Origin: Chromatiaceae bacterium
GTDB taxonomy: Bacteria > Pseudomonadota > Gammaproteobacteria > Chromatiales > Chromatiaceae
Length of the DNA stretch: 64,000 nucleotides
Assembly (NCBI GenBank): GCA_019356535.1
Contig: CP037918.1
Span: 620,001-684,000 of the forward strand
Direction of reading: 5' to 3'
Shown: positions 50,101 through 59,199 of the stretch, piece after piece
Position numbering within the stretch: the first letter of the stretch is position 1
Layout: every line of letters begins with the position of its first letter
Notes under the pieces: generated by a model
What the model saw: only the letters and a program-made list of their open reading frames with translations
Database searches by the model: none
Told to the model about the DNA's origin: nothing
Made by a program: the position numbers and the translations under genes

Positions 50101-51357
50101 ATGTCTTTTCGCATCGCACTCAGCGGCCTGAATGCCGCATCCACGGACCTCGAGGTCACCGGCAACAACATCGCCAATGCATCGACCATCGGCTTCAAGG
50201 AGTCGCGCGCCGAGTTCGCCGACATGTACGCCAGCGCCATCCAGGACACCTCCAAGAGGGCAGCAGGGCAGGGCGTGCAGGTGGCACGCATCGCCCAGCA
50301 GTTCGGTCAGGGCTCGGTGGACTTCACCTCCAACAACCTCGATCTGGCGATCAGTGGTCAGGGATTCTTCGTGCTGCAGAATCCGGATGGCACCATCAGC
50401 TATACCCGGGCCGGGGCCTACAGCGTGGACCGCGACGGTTATGTGATCAATCACGCCAATGACCGGCTCCAGGTGTACCCGGCGGTCACCGGGGTGGGGG
50501 GCGCTACCACTTTCAACACCGGAGTGTTGCAGGATCTGCAACTTCCCACCACGCCTAACGCGCCGACACCGACCAGCAAGGTGACGGCGTCGCTGAACCT
50601 GAATTCTTCCGAGGCGGTGCCGGCGATAGCCTTCGACCCGGCCAACCCGGCCAGCTACAACAACTCCACCTCGACCACCATCTACGACTCACTGGGCAAT
50701 CCTCACACTGCCACCTTCTATTTCCGCAAGACTGCCGACAATGCCTGGGACAGCTATGTATACGTGGATGGCAACAGCGTCCAGACTGGCACCACCACGC
50801 CTCCGGCGACCGCCGATGTGGCCTTGAGCTTCAGCGCCTCGGGGACCCTCACCTCGCCGGCGGGGGGGATCGCCACCCTGAGTACCTTCACCCCGTCTGG
50901 TGGCGGTGCGCCGCTCACCATTGATCTCAACCTCGCGGGTACCACCCAGTACGGCGCGGCCTTCGGGGTCAACAACCTCATCCAGGACGGTTATACCTCG
51001 GGTCGTCTGGCCGGCGTGGACATCGACACCGAGGGTGTGATCTTCGCGCGTTACACCAACGGTCAGTCTTCGGCGCTGGGCAAGGTGGCGCTGGCCAAGT
51101 TCAACAACAACCAGGGGTTGCGCCAGGTCGGTGACACCTCCTGGGTGGAGTCCTACCAGTCGGGCGCAGCACAGCTGGGTGAGGCCGGCACCGCGAGCTT
51201 TGGGCAGATCCAGTCAGGGGCACTGGAGGCATCCAACGTGGACGTGGCGGAACAGCTGGTCAACCTGATCACGGCACAGCGTAACTTCCAGGCCAATGCC
51301 AAAGCCATTTCCACGGGTGACCAGATCACCCAGGCCATCATCAACCTGAGCCGCTGA
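50101..51357 (+). CDS. flgE: Flagellar hook protein FlgE
   Basis: This 418-residue hook subunit has FRIALSGLNAASTDLEVTGNNIANASTIGFK at the N-terminus and the conserved C-terminal VAEQLVNLITAQRNFQANAKAI. The central region is the usual variable domain. The final residues TQAIINLSR are typical. GGAGG precedes the start. Confidence 0.96.
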   Translation: MSFRIALSGLNAASTDLEVTGNNIANASTIGFKESRAEFADMYASAIQDTSKRAAGQGVQVARIAQQFGQGSVDFTSNNLDLAISGQGFFVLQNPDGTISYTRAGAYSVDRDGYVINHANDRLQVYPAVTGVGGATTFNTGVLQDLQLPTTPNAPTPTSKVTASLNLNSSEAVPAIAFDPANPASYNNSTSTTIYDSLGNPHTATFYFRKTADNAWDSYVYVDGNSVQTGTTTPPATADVALSFSASGTLTSPAGGIATLSTFTPSGGGAPLTIDLNLAGTTQYGAAFGVNNLIQDGYTSGRLAGVDIDTEGVIFARYTNGQSSALGKVALAKFNNNQGLRQVGDTSWVESYQSGAAQLGEAGTASFGQIQSGALEASNVDVAEQLVNLITAQRNFQANAKAISTGDQITQAIINLSR

Positions 51358-51372
51358 TCGGGAGACTGAGCC

Positions 51373-52113
51373 ATGGACCGCATGCTGTATATCGCCATGA
51401 GTGGCGCACGTGAGACCCTGATTGCCCAGGGCAATGCGAGCAACAATCTGGCGAACGCCAATACCACGGGTTTTCTGGCAGACCTCAACCAGTTTCGCAG
51501 CATGCCGGTCTATGGGCCTGGACATCCCACTCGCGTGTATGCCCTGGATGAGCGGCCGCAGACCGATTTCACGCATGGGGTCATCACCCAGACCGGGCGA
51601 GCGCTGGATGTGGCGGTCAGGGACGGTGGCTGGATCGCGGTGCAGGCGCGTGACGGCTCCGAAGCCTATACTCGGCGTGGCGACCTGAAGGTCGATGCCT
51701 CGGGGTTGCTGGTCACCGGCAACGGCCTGCCGGTGTTGGGCGATGGGGGCCCCATCGCGCTGCCCCCCTACGATGCCATCCTGATCGGCAGCGACGGCAC
51801 TATTTCGATTCGCCCGCAGGGGGCGGCAGCCAATGAGCTGGCGGTAATCGACCGCATCAAGCTGGTCGCGCCGCAGTTTGATCGCATGGTCAAGGGCGAA
51901 GACGGCCTGATGCGCCTGAAGGATGGTGGCGAGGCCGAGGCGGCGGCAGAGCAGCGCCTGGTCTCGGGCGCGCTGGAGGCGAGTAATGTCAACATCGTCA
52001 ATGAGATGGTGGAGATGATCGAGTTGCAGCGCCGCTTCGAGATGCAGATCAAGCTGATGAAGACCGCTGAAGAGACCGCCTCGGCCAGCGCTTCGATCGT
52101 GCGCCCGGTCTGA
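51373..52113 (+). CDS. flgF: Flagellar basal-body rod protein FlgF
   Basis: This 246-residue rod protein starts MDRMLYIAMSGARETLIAQGNASNNLANANTTGF and ends with GALEASNVNIVNEMVEMIELQRRFEMQIKLMK. It is normally followed at once by flgG, but here a 650-base gap carrying an inverted-repeat element and a sigma-54 promoter intervenes. Confidence 0.95.
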   Translation: MDRMLYIAMSGARETLIAQGNASNNLANANTTGFLADLNQFRSMPVYGPGHPTRVYALDERPQTDFTHGVITQTGRALDVAVRDGGWIAVQARDGSEAYTRRGDLKVDASGLLVTGNGLPVLGDGGPIALPPYDAILIGSDGTISIRPQGAAANELAVIDRIKLVAPQFDRMVKGEDGLMRLKDGGEAEAAAEQRLVSGALEASNVNIVNEMVEMIELQRRFEMQIKLMKTAEETASASASIVRPV

Positions 52114-52118
52114 GCTTG

Positions 52119-52280
52119 GCAGCCTGTCGGACTTGACGCTGTTTGGCCGCCGATCCGTGGATAGTGATCAACCGAACCTATCGAAACTCGTTGAATAGTC
52201 CGGCTATTTGCCTCGATCGATAGGCCCTTTTATTCGCTCCCACGAATTTGCGCTGCAAACGCTCAAGTCCGACAGGCTGC
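52119..52280. mobile_element. Small inverted-repeat element in the flg operon (162 bp)
   Basis: Perfect 18-base terminal inverted repeats (GCAGCCTGTCGGACTTGA and its complement) bound 126 AT-richer bases with no coding capacity. This is MITE-like or an IS remnant. No target duplication is evident. It is unrelated to the MITE at 22.9 and 25.6 kb. Confidence 0.75.
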
Positions 52281-52491
52281 TATCCAGAATATTCCCCCGT
52301 CGAACAGTGCCGGCATCGTAACCCCCTGTTCTGCCCAGAGAATCATTCAAGCACGTGGAGCAGGCACCGATTACGGTTGGTGTCCGGGTCCGTTCTATGG
52401 ACTCCCCGAATCTATTCGTAGAAAGTCCGAGCATGTAGCGGGCCAGCGGATCATCCGTCTGGGCCTGTCGCAGTGTGCCTCCTTCCACGCC

Positions 52492-52512
52492 AGCGCAGGG
52501 GATGCGCTTTTT
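52492..52512 (+). terminator. Candidate terminator of flgBCDEF
   Basis: AGCGCA-GGGGA-TGCGCT is followed by four T. This short intrinsic terminator downstream of the inverted-repeat element separates the flgB and flgG transcripts. Confidence 0.6.
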
Positions 52513-52681
52513 GCGTCTGCCGCCTGTTCGTCCTGGAGTGGCAGCGGCCTCCCGCCAGCCTCGACGCCTCGTGCCTGCATCGGGCTACCGTGCCCCTCGG
52601 GCGGCAAGGTCTTGCCGCTCGAGCTGGCCGTGGCGCGCTGTTCGGTCGGCTAGGGGCCGTTCTGGCGGGACTTGTGCGATA

Positions 52682-52697
52682 TGGCAAGTCTCTTGCT
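52682..52697 (+). promoter_or_regulatory. Sigma-54 promoter of flgGHIJKL
   Basis: TGGCAAG-TCTC-TTGCT has perfect GG-N10-GC spacing and only one difference from TGGCACG-N4-TTGCW. It lies 67 bases upstream of flgG. Confidence 0.9.
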
Positions 52698-52763
52698 TGC
52701 CTCTTGAGTGAAGAGTCAACCCGCCGGGGCGATGACGCACCGGAACGACAGGAGAGAATGCCC

Positions 52764-53549
52764 ATGTACCCCGCACTCTGGATCGCCAAGACCGGACTCG
52801 ACGCCGAGCAAACCCGCATGTCGGTGATCTCCAACAACCTGGCCAATGTCAACACCACTGGCTTCAAGCGTGATCGCGCGGTGTTCGAGGATCTGATGTA
52901 CCAGAACATCCGCCAGTCTGGTGCCAGCAGTACCCAGGACACCAGCCTGCCCTCGGGGCTCTACCTGGGCACCGGGGTGCGCACCGTGTCCACCCAGAAA
53001 CTGCACACCCAAGGCAACATCGTGCAGACCAACAACAGCTTCGACGTGGCGGTGCAGGGCAACGGCTTCTTCCAGATCAGCCATCCCGACGGCAGCATCA
53101 CCTACACCCGCGACGGTGCCTTCGGCCTGGATGCCAATGGTCAGCTGGTGACCCAGAACGGCTACCCGCTGGAGCCGGCGATCACGGTGCCGGCCAACAC
53201 CATCAAGGTGACCATCGGTTCAGATGGCACGGTCTCCGCGCTGGTGGCGGGCAACACCACGCCGACCACCATTGGCAATATCACCCTGGCGCAGTTCGTC
53301 AATCCGACCGGGCTGGAGGCTATCGGTGACAACCTCTATCGCGAGACCGCGGCCAGCGGTGCGCCACAGGTCGATACTCCCGGGCAGAATGGGGCGGGCA
53401 CCCTGATCCAGGGCGCGTTGGAGAGTTCCAATGTCAACGTGGTCGAGGAGCTGGTGAACATGATCGAGACCCAGCGTGCCTATGAGATGAACTCCAAGGC
53501 CATCTCCACCACCGACGACATGCTGGCCTACGTGAGTCAGCAGCTCTGA
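52764..53549 (+). CDS. flgG: Flagellar distal rod protein FlgG
   Basis: This 261-residue protein begins [21 protein letters not shown], matching FlgG, and ends [22 protein letters not shown] with [13 protein letters not shown]. The second of two close ATGs was chosen because it restores the canonical N-terminus and gives nine-base spacing to AGGAG. It heads flgGHIJKL. Confidence 0.96.
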   Translation: MYPALWIAKTGLDAEQTRMSVISNNLANVNTTGFKRDRAVFEDLMYQNIRQSGASSTQDTSLPSGLYLGTGVRTVSTQKLHTQGNIVQTNNSFDVAVQGNGFFQISHPDGSITYTRDGAFGLDANGQLVTQNGYPLEPAITVPANTIKVTIGSDGTVSALVAGNTTPTTIGNITLAQFVNPTGLEAIGDNLYRETAASGAPQVDTPGQNGAGTLIQGALESSNVNVVEELVNMIETQRAYEMNSKAISTTDDMLAYVSQQL

Positions 53550-53565
53550 GCCTGAGGTGCGCGGG

Positions 53566-54276
53566 ATGACGCCGATGCATACGATGCGACGCCTGACCAT
53601 GATGCTGCTTCTGGCCGTGTTTGCACTGGCCGGTTGCCAATCGCAGCCGAAGCGCGACCCGGCCTTCGCGCCGGTGCCGCCCGAGGTGCCCAAGCCGGTG
53701 GCGCAGGCCAATGGTGCCATCTACCAGGCCGGTTTCGAGCATCGCTGGTTCGAGAACGTGCGCGCGCGGCGAGTGGGCGACATCCTGCTGGTGACCCTGG
53801 TGGAGAACACCGAGGCCAAGCATACCAATGCCGGCAAGGTGAAGAAGTCCAATACCAGCTCCATCACCAATCCCACTCTGCTGGGCAAGCCATTCAGCTT
53901 CGTGTTGCCGGGCGTGACGGGCGGCAAGGACGCGGATCTGGGTGTCAGTCTGTCATCGAGCAGCGATTTTTCGGGTAGCGGCGAGAACACTCAGAACAAC
54001 CGGTTCAATGGCTCCATCTCAGTGATGGTCACCGAGGTATTGCCCAACGGCTACCTGCGGGTACGCGGCGAGAAGCGCATTGCCATGACCGGTGGTAACG
54101 AATACATCCGTGTCTCCGGCATTGTGCGGCCCGAGGACATCGACGTGGACAACAGCATCGCTTCGACGAAGATCGCCGATGCCACTCTCACCTATGTGGG
54201 TGACGGTCAGACCGGGATGGCCTCGACCATGGGCTGGCTGGCGAAGTTCTTCATCTCGGCGGTGATGCCTTTCTAG
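53566..54276 (+). CDS. flgH: Flagellar L-ring lipoprotein FlgH
   Basis: This 236-residue outer-membrane lipoprotein has a lipobox in [15 protein letters not shown]. The mature part has the FlgH pattern ([60 protein letters not shown]). The start at 53566 follows GAGG. It needs Lgt and LspA for maturation; lspA is at 13.6 kb. Confidence 0.95.
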   Translation: MTPMHTMRRLTMMLLLAVFALAGCQSQPKRDPAFAPVPPEVPKPVAQANGAIYQAGFEHRWFENVRARRVGDILLVTLVENTEAKHTNAGKVKKSNTSSITNPTLLGKPFSFVLPGVTGGKDADLGVSLSSSSDFSGSGENTQNNRFNGSISVMVTEVLPNGYLRVRGEKRIAMTGGNEYIRVSGIVRPEDIDVDNSIASTKIADATLTYVGDGQTGMASTMGWLAKFFISAVMPF

Positions 54277-54281
54277 GGGAT

Positions 54282-55388
54282 ATGACGATGCGCAAGGCAT
54301 TTTTCTTCATCCTGGCACTGGGCCTGCTGGGCGGCACGGTCCAGGCCGAACGCATCAAGGATCTGGCCAATGTGCAGGGCGTGCGCAGCAACCAGCTGCT
54401 CGGCTATGGCCTGGTGGTGGGCCTCAACGGCACCGGCGACAAGGTGGGTTCCTCACCCTTTGCCGAGCAGAGCCTGCGCAGCATGCTCACCCAGCTCGGC
54501 ATCGTGGTGCCCCCCGGCACCAAGATCAATCCCAAGAACGTGGCGGCGGTGACGGTGCACGCCGAGCTTCCGCCCTTCGTCAAGCCGGGACAGCGTATCG
54601 ACGTGACCGTCTCGTCCATCGGCGATGCCAAGAGCCTGCGCGGCGGCAGTCTGCTGATGACTCCGCTGAAGGGGATCGACGGCAAGGTCTATGCCATCGC
54701 GCAGGGCAACCTGGTAGTCGGCGGCCTGTCTGCCGAGGGCGCGGATGGCTCGCGGGTGACCATCAACATCCCCAGTTCGGGCCGCATTCCGGATGGCGCC
54801 ACCGTGGAACGCACGGTGGCGACCAGTTTCGCAAGCAATCCGACCCTGACCTTGACCCTCAAGGACGGTGACTTCACCACCGTCTCGCGCGTGGTCAAGG
54901 CGATCAATGACACCATCGGTCCTGGCACCGCGCGCGCCCTCGACATGGCCTCGGTGCAGGTCAATGCCCCGGCGGACATTGGCCAGCGCGTGACCTTCAT
55001 GTCCATGATCGAGAACATCGAGGTCGAGCCTGCGCAGGCCGTGGCCCGGGTGATCGTCAATTCGCGCACCGGCACGGTGGTCATCAACCAGGCGGTGCGG
55101 GTGGCGCCGGCGGCGGTGTCGCACGGCAGCATGACGGTCACTATCAGCGAGGCGCCGCAGGCCTCGCAGCCCAACCCTCTGGGGGGGGGGCAGACCGTGG
55201 TGGTGCCCAACAGCCAGGTGGATGTCACCGAGAACGGGCGGCGCATGTTCAAGTTTGCGCCCGGGGTGACCCTCGACGAGGTAGTGCGCGCGGTCAACGA
55301 GGTGGGGGCCGGTCCCAGCGACCTGGTGGCCATTCTCGAGGCACTCAAGCAGGCCGGTGCGCTGAAGGCCGATCTGGTGGTCATCTGA
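54282..55388 (+). CDS. flgI: Flagellar P-ring protein FlgI
   Basis: This 368-residue periplasmic protein has a signal peptide ending VQA and [31 protein letters not shown] as the family signature. The C-terminal [20 protein letters not shown] and [23 protein letters not shown] are conserved. Its assembly depends on FlgA. The stop overlaps the flgJ start. Confidence 0.96.
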   Translation: MTMRKAFFFILALGLLGGTVQAERIKDLANVQGVRSNQLLGYGLVVGLNGTGDKVGSSPFAEQSLRSMLTQLGIVVPPGTKINPKNVAAVTVHAELPPFVKPGQRIDVTVSSIGDAKSLRGGSLLMTPLKGIDGKVYAIAQGNLVVGGLSAEGADGSRVTINIPSSGRIPDGATVERTVATSFASNPTLTLTLKDGDFTTVSRVVKAINDTIGPGTARALDMASVQVNAPADIGQRVTFMSMIENIEVEPAQAVARVIVNSRTGTVVINQAVRVAPAAVSHGSMTVTISEAPQASQPNPLGGGQTVVVPNSQVDVTENGRRMFKFAPGVTLDEVVRAVNEVGAGPSDLVAILEALKQAGALKADLVVI

Positions 55389-56284
55389 TGAGTATCGAAC
55401 TGGCCCAGGTCTATACCGATTTCTCCGCGCTGGGCAGTTTGCGTGCCCGTGCACGTGCCGACCGCGAGAGTGCGTTGGACGAGGTGGCGCGGCAGTTCGA
55501 ATCGCTGTTCACGCAGATGATGTTGCGCAGCATGCGTGATGCCAGCTTTGGTGGTGGCCTGCTCGACAGCCAGCAGAGCCGCTTCTACCGCGACATGTAC
55601 GATCAGCAGCTCGCCATCGAGCTGAGCAGCCAGCGCGGCCTGGGACTGGCGGAGGTGATCAAGCGACAGCTCCAGGGCATGCAGCCGGCCAGTGGCGCGG
55701 GACGGGCGCCGGGCGATTATCGCGCACAGGTCATTGCCCCTGCACCAGTCGATCGCGCTCCCTCCGCGGAGGCGCCACCGGCACTGGATGGCTCGCCGGA
55801 GGGCTTCGTGCAGACGCTGTGGCCGGCCGCCGAGAAGGCCGCCAGGGAACTGGGCCTGCCGCCCGAGGCCCTGCTGGCCCAGGCCGCACTGGAGACTGGC
55901 TGGGGCGCACACGTGATGACACGTGCTGACGGTAGCTCTAGTCACAACCTGTTCGGCATCAAGGCCGACGAACGCTGGTCGGGGGAACGGGTGACAGTGA
56001 CAACCCTGGAATATCGCGATGGTGTGGCGGTACGGACCCGCGCCGATTTCCGCGCCTATGCGGACTGGGAGCAGAGTTTCACGGACTATGTGCGCTTCGT
56101 CCGCGACAACCCCCGTTATCGGCAGGCACTGGAAGTGGCTGGTGATCCGCAACGCTATTTCGAGGCGTTGCAGAAGGCTGGGTATGCAACCGATCCGGCC
56201 TATGCCGAGAAGATCCAGCGCATCCTCGAACGCGGCACCTTGCACACTGCCGCCATGGACAGGGAGGGCGCGAAGGCCGGGTGA
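55388..56284 (+). CDS. flgJ: Flagellar rod-cap/peptidoglycan hydrolase FlgJ
   Basis: This 298-residue two-domain protein has an N-terminal rod-binding half (QFESLFTQMMLRSMRDASFGGGL) and a C-terminal GH73 glucosaminidase (LLAQAALETGWGAHVM near residue 160 with the catalytic Glu, then NLFGIKAD). It opens the peptidoglycan for rod growth and caps the rod. Confidence 0.95.
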   Translation: MSIELAQVYTDFSALGSLRARARADRESALDEVARQFESLFTQMMLRSMRDASFGGGLLDSQQSRFYRDMYDQQLAIELSSQRGLGLAEVIKRQLQGMQPASGAGRAPGDYRAQVIAPAPVDRAPSAEAPPALDGSPEGFVQTLWPAAEKAARELGLPPEALLAQAALETGWGAHVMTRADGSSSHNLFGIKADERWSGERVTVTTLEYRDGVAVRTRADFRAYADWEQSFTDYVRFVRDNPRYRQALEVAGDPQRYFEALQKAGYATDPAYAEKIQRILERGTLHTAAMDREGAKAG

Positions 56285-56302
56285 CTGGTCGCGCAATGAA
56301 GC

Positions 56303-58222
56303 ATGGCAAACATCCTCAACACCGGTGTCAGTGCTCTCAACGTCTTTAAGCGTCAGCTGGCAACCACCGGACATAACATTGCCAATGTCAACACCGAGGG
56401 TTACAGCCGCCAGCGAGTGGAGTTGGCCACTCTGGCCCCGCAGGCGGGCAGCGACGGCTTCACGGGTTCTGGCGTCAATGTCGCTGCCATTCGCCGCAAC
56501 TACGACGACTACCTGGCCGGCCGAGTGCGTGCCTACAACGCCTCGCAGCAGGAGTACGCCATCTACCAGGAGCGTGCGGGGCAGGTGGACAACGTCATCG
56601 CGGATGCCGCCTCGGGGCTGGATGCGATGATGCAGGGCTTCTTCGCCAGCATCGAAGACCTGTCCGTCGATCCGACCTCCATCCCTGCGCGCAATGTCAT
56701 GCTCAACCGTTCCGAGGTGCTGGTCGACCGTTTCCATTCGCTCGACAGCTGGATGGATGACCTGCGTAACCAGGTCGATCGTGACCTCGAGAACTTCACC
56801 AGCGAGATCAACGGTCTGGGCTCTGCCATCGCGTCGGTGAACAAGCGTATCCAGGCACTCAGCGCAGGCATCAAGAACCCGCCCAACGATCTGCTGGACG
56901 AACGCGACCGGCTGATCGATGAGCTGTCGCAATACGTCAAGGTCGACACTGTGGCGCAGGACAATGGCGCCATCAACGTCTTCATCGGCAATGGCCAGGC
57001 GCTGGTGATCGGTGAGAACGCCAATCGCATGTCGGTGATCAACAATGCCGAGGCAGCCGACCGCAAGGAGCTGGCGATCGACATCCTCGGTGCGGGCAGT
57101 GCGGTGGTCACGGGGCAGATCAGCGGCGGCAAGCTGGGGGGGCTGTTGCGCTTCCGCGACGAGGTGCTCGATCCCGCGCAGAACACCCTGGGCCTGGTGG
57201 CCGTCGGCCTGGCCGAACGCTTCAATGCCCTGCACCGTACCGGCATGGACCTGGACGGTGACCTGGGTGGCGACTACTTCGCCTTGGCCGCCCCCGAGGT
57301 GCTGGCCAATCCGGGCAATGTCGGCAGCATCAGCGTCGGCATCGACAACGTGGCCGGCCTGCAACCGCACGAGTATCAGCTCGTCTATGACGGCGCGAAC
57401 TGGAGCCTGACTGATCTGACCACCGGCGGCAACGTGGCCCTGAGTGGTGCCGGCACCGCGGCCAACCCCTTGCTGGCCGACGGTATGGCGATCGTGGTAG
57501 GGGGGGCGCCGGCGGCTGGTGATCGCTACCGGCTGCGACCGACACGTGACGGCGCCTCGGCCATCGATACCCTGGTGAAGAACACCCGCGACATCGCTGC
57601 CGCCGACCCGGTGCGCACCGCGCCGGCGGGGGCGAACACCGGTACCGGGCAGATCGATGCCGGCGCTCTGGTCACGCGAACCGGTAACACCCCGCTGGCT
57701 GCGCCGGTCACCCTCAGCTACGACAGTGCGCTCAAGCAGTTCAACCTGTCCAGCGGCGGTAGCATCCCCTACGATCCGGCCACCGACAGCGGAAACACCC
57801 TCACGGTGACGCTGGCCGGACTGGGTGATTTCAGTTTCCGCATGACCGGCAACCCGGCCAACGGCGACCAGTTCGTGCTCGCCGACAATACCGGCGGGGT
57901 GGGTGACAACCGCAATGCGATGCGCCTGTCGGCTCTGCAGAAGACTTCTCTGCTGTTCGGCAACAGTGCCACCCTCGGTGATGCCTATGGCTACCTGGTG
58001 GCCGATGTGGGTACCCGCACCCGCCAGGCTGCCGACAACGCCGATGTGCAGGCACAACTGCTGGGCCAGGCGGAGTCCGCGCGTTCCACTACCTCGGGTG
58101 TGAACCTCGACGAGGAGGCCGCCGACCTGGTGCGTTTCCAGCAGGCCTACGCGGCCGCTGCACAGGTGGTCGCCACCGCCAACACCCTGTTCGAAACACT
58201 GCTCGGTGCGGTGAGGAGCTGA
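56303..58222 (+). CDS. flgK: Flagellar hook-filament junction protein 1, FlgK
   Basis: This 639-residue HAP1 has ILNTGVSALNVFKRQLATTGHNIANVNTEGYSRQRVE at the N-terminus and NLDEEAADLVRFQQAYAAAAQVV at the C-terminus. Its chaperone is probably FlgN. A 1235-residue antisense frame across flgI-flgK is an artefact of GC-rich codon use. Confidence 0.95.
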   Translation: MANILNTGVSALNVFKRQLATTGHNIANVNTEGYSRQRVELATLAPQAGSDGFTGSGVNVAAIRRNYDDYLAGRVRAYNASQQEYAIYQERAGQVDNVIADAASGLDAMMQGFFASIEDLSVDPTSIPARNVMLNRSEVLVDRFHSLDSWMDDLRNQVDRDLENFTSEINGLGSAIASVNKRIQALSAGIKNPPNDLLDERDRLIDELSQYVKVDTVAQDNGAINVFIGNGQALVIGENANRMSVINNAEAADRKELAIDILGAGSAVVTGQISGGKLGGLLRFRDEVLDPAQNTLGLVAVGLAERFNALHRTGMDLDGDLGGDYFALAAPEVLANPGNVGSISVGIDNVAGLQPHEYQLVYDGANWSLTDLTTGGNVALSGAGTAANPLLADGMAIVVGGAPAAGDRYRLRPTRDGASAIDTLVKNTRDIAAADPVRTAPAGANTGTGQIDAGALVTRTGNTPLAAPVTLSYDSALKQFNLSSGGSIPYDPATDSGNTLTVTLAGLGDFSFRMTGNPANGDQFVLADNTGGVGDNRNAMRLSALQKTSLLFGNSATLGDAYGYLVADVGTRTRQAADNADVQAQLLGQAESARSTTSGVNLDEEAADLVRFQQAYAAAAQVVATANTLFETLLGAVRS

Positions 58223-58226
58223 GGAG

Positions 58227-59132
58227 ATGAACCGTATTTCCACCCCCAACCTGTTCTCCCGCGGCGTGGATGTGATGTTGCGCAAGCAGGTCGAGATCAG
58301 CCAGACCGAGCTGCAACTGGCCAACGGCCAGCGTATTCTCAAACCTTCCGACGACCCGGCCGGCTCGGTGCAGCTGCTCGATTTGAAGGAGACCAAGGCT
58401 CGGCTGGACCAGTTTCAGCGCAACGCCGATGCGGCGAACTCCCGCCTGTCCGCCGAGGAGGTTGCCCTGGAGGGCATCGGCAACCTGCTGCAACGGGTGC
58501 GCGAGTTGACCGTGCAGGGCAACAGCGATGCTCTGAGTGCGCAAGACCGCAAGGCCATCGCGCTGGAGATCCGTCAACATGCCGAAGGCTTTCTGCAGTT
58601 GGCCAACAGTCGCGACGCCAATGGCGAATACTTGTTTGCCGGCTATCGTACCGACACCCCGCCACTCAGCCACGATGGTGCCGGCAACTTCACTTACAAT
58701 GGCGATGCCGGGCAGCGGCGGGTCAAGGTGGGCGATACCCGCGAAATCGCCATGAACGATCCGGGCACCTTGTTCATGGACCTGCCGGCGGCCGGTGGCG
58801 GTACCACTGACATCGGTGCGGTGCTCTGGCGGATTGCCGACAACTTTGCCGCGGGGAATCGCGATGCCAACGGTCTGACTGACCTGGACAACGCCATGGG
58901 GCGTATCCTCGAGACCCGCGCCTCGGTGGGCGCGCGCATGAATGCTATCGAGGAACAGAAGACCGCCAATGCCTCGTTCACCGTTGCTGTCGAGCAGGTC
59001 CGCTCCACGCTGGAGGACCTGGATTATGCCGAGGCGATCAGCCGCTTCAACCAGCAGCTCGCCGCCCTGCAGGCCTCGCAGCAGAGTTTTCTCAAGATCC
59101 AGGGACTCAGCCTGTTCGATTACCTGCGCTGA
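58227..59132 (+). CDS. flgL: Flagellar hook-filament junction protein 3, FlgL
   Basis: This 301-residue HAP3 has a flagellin-like N-terminus (STPNLFSRGVDVMLRKQVEISQTELQLANGQRI) and C-terminus (DLDYAEAISRFNQQLAALQASQQSFLKIQGLSLFDYLR). It lies four bases after flgK and is the last gene of the flgG operon. Confidence 0.95.
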   Translation: MNRISTPNLFSRGVDVMLRKQVEISQTELQLANGQRILKPSDDPAGSVQLLDLKETKARLDQFQRNADAANSRLSAEEVALEGIGNLLQRVRELTVQGNSDALSAQDRKAIALEIRQHAEGFLQLANSRDANGEYLFAGYRTDTPPLSHDGAGNFTYNGDAGQRRVKVGDTREIAMNDPGTLFMDLPAAGGGTTDIGAVLWRIADNFAAGNRDANGLTDLDNAMGRILETRASVGARMNAIEEQKTANASFTVAVEQVRSTLEDLDYAEAISRFNQQLAALQASQQSFLKIQGLSLFDYLR

Positions 59133-59199
59133 CATTGCGGGCTCCTTGCCGCGCGGGATTCGATACACTGCCGGCCAGAGTCACTTTCCAAATCGGCCG

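Larger units (their letters stand above)
52114..52763. other. Gap between flgF and flgG
   Basis: No credible gene is seen in these 650 bases. They hold the 162-bp inverted-repeat element (52119-52280), a terminator-like hairpin (52492-52512), the flgG sigma-54 promoter (52682-52697) and the flgG leader. Short frames here have no family resemblance. Confidence 0.7.

Noticed and set aside
54689-58396. 1235-codon open frame on the minus strand across flgI, flgJ and flgK
   Set aside because: It is exactly antisense to three well-identified flagellar genes and its translation is low-complexity without any family signature. Long antisense frames are common in GC-rich DNA.
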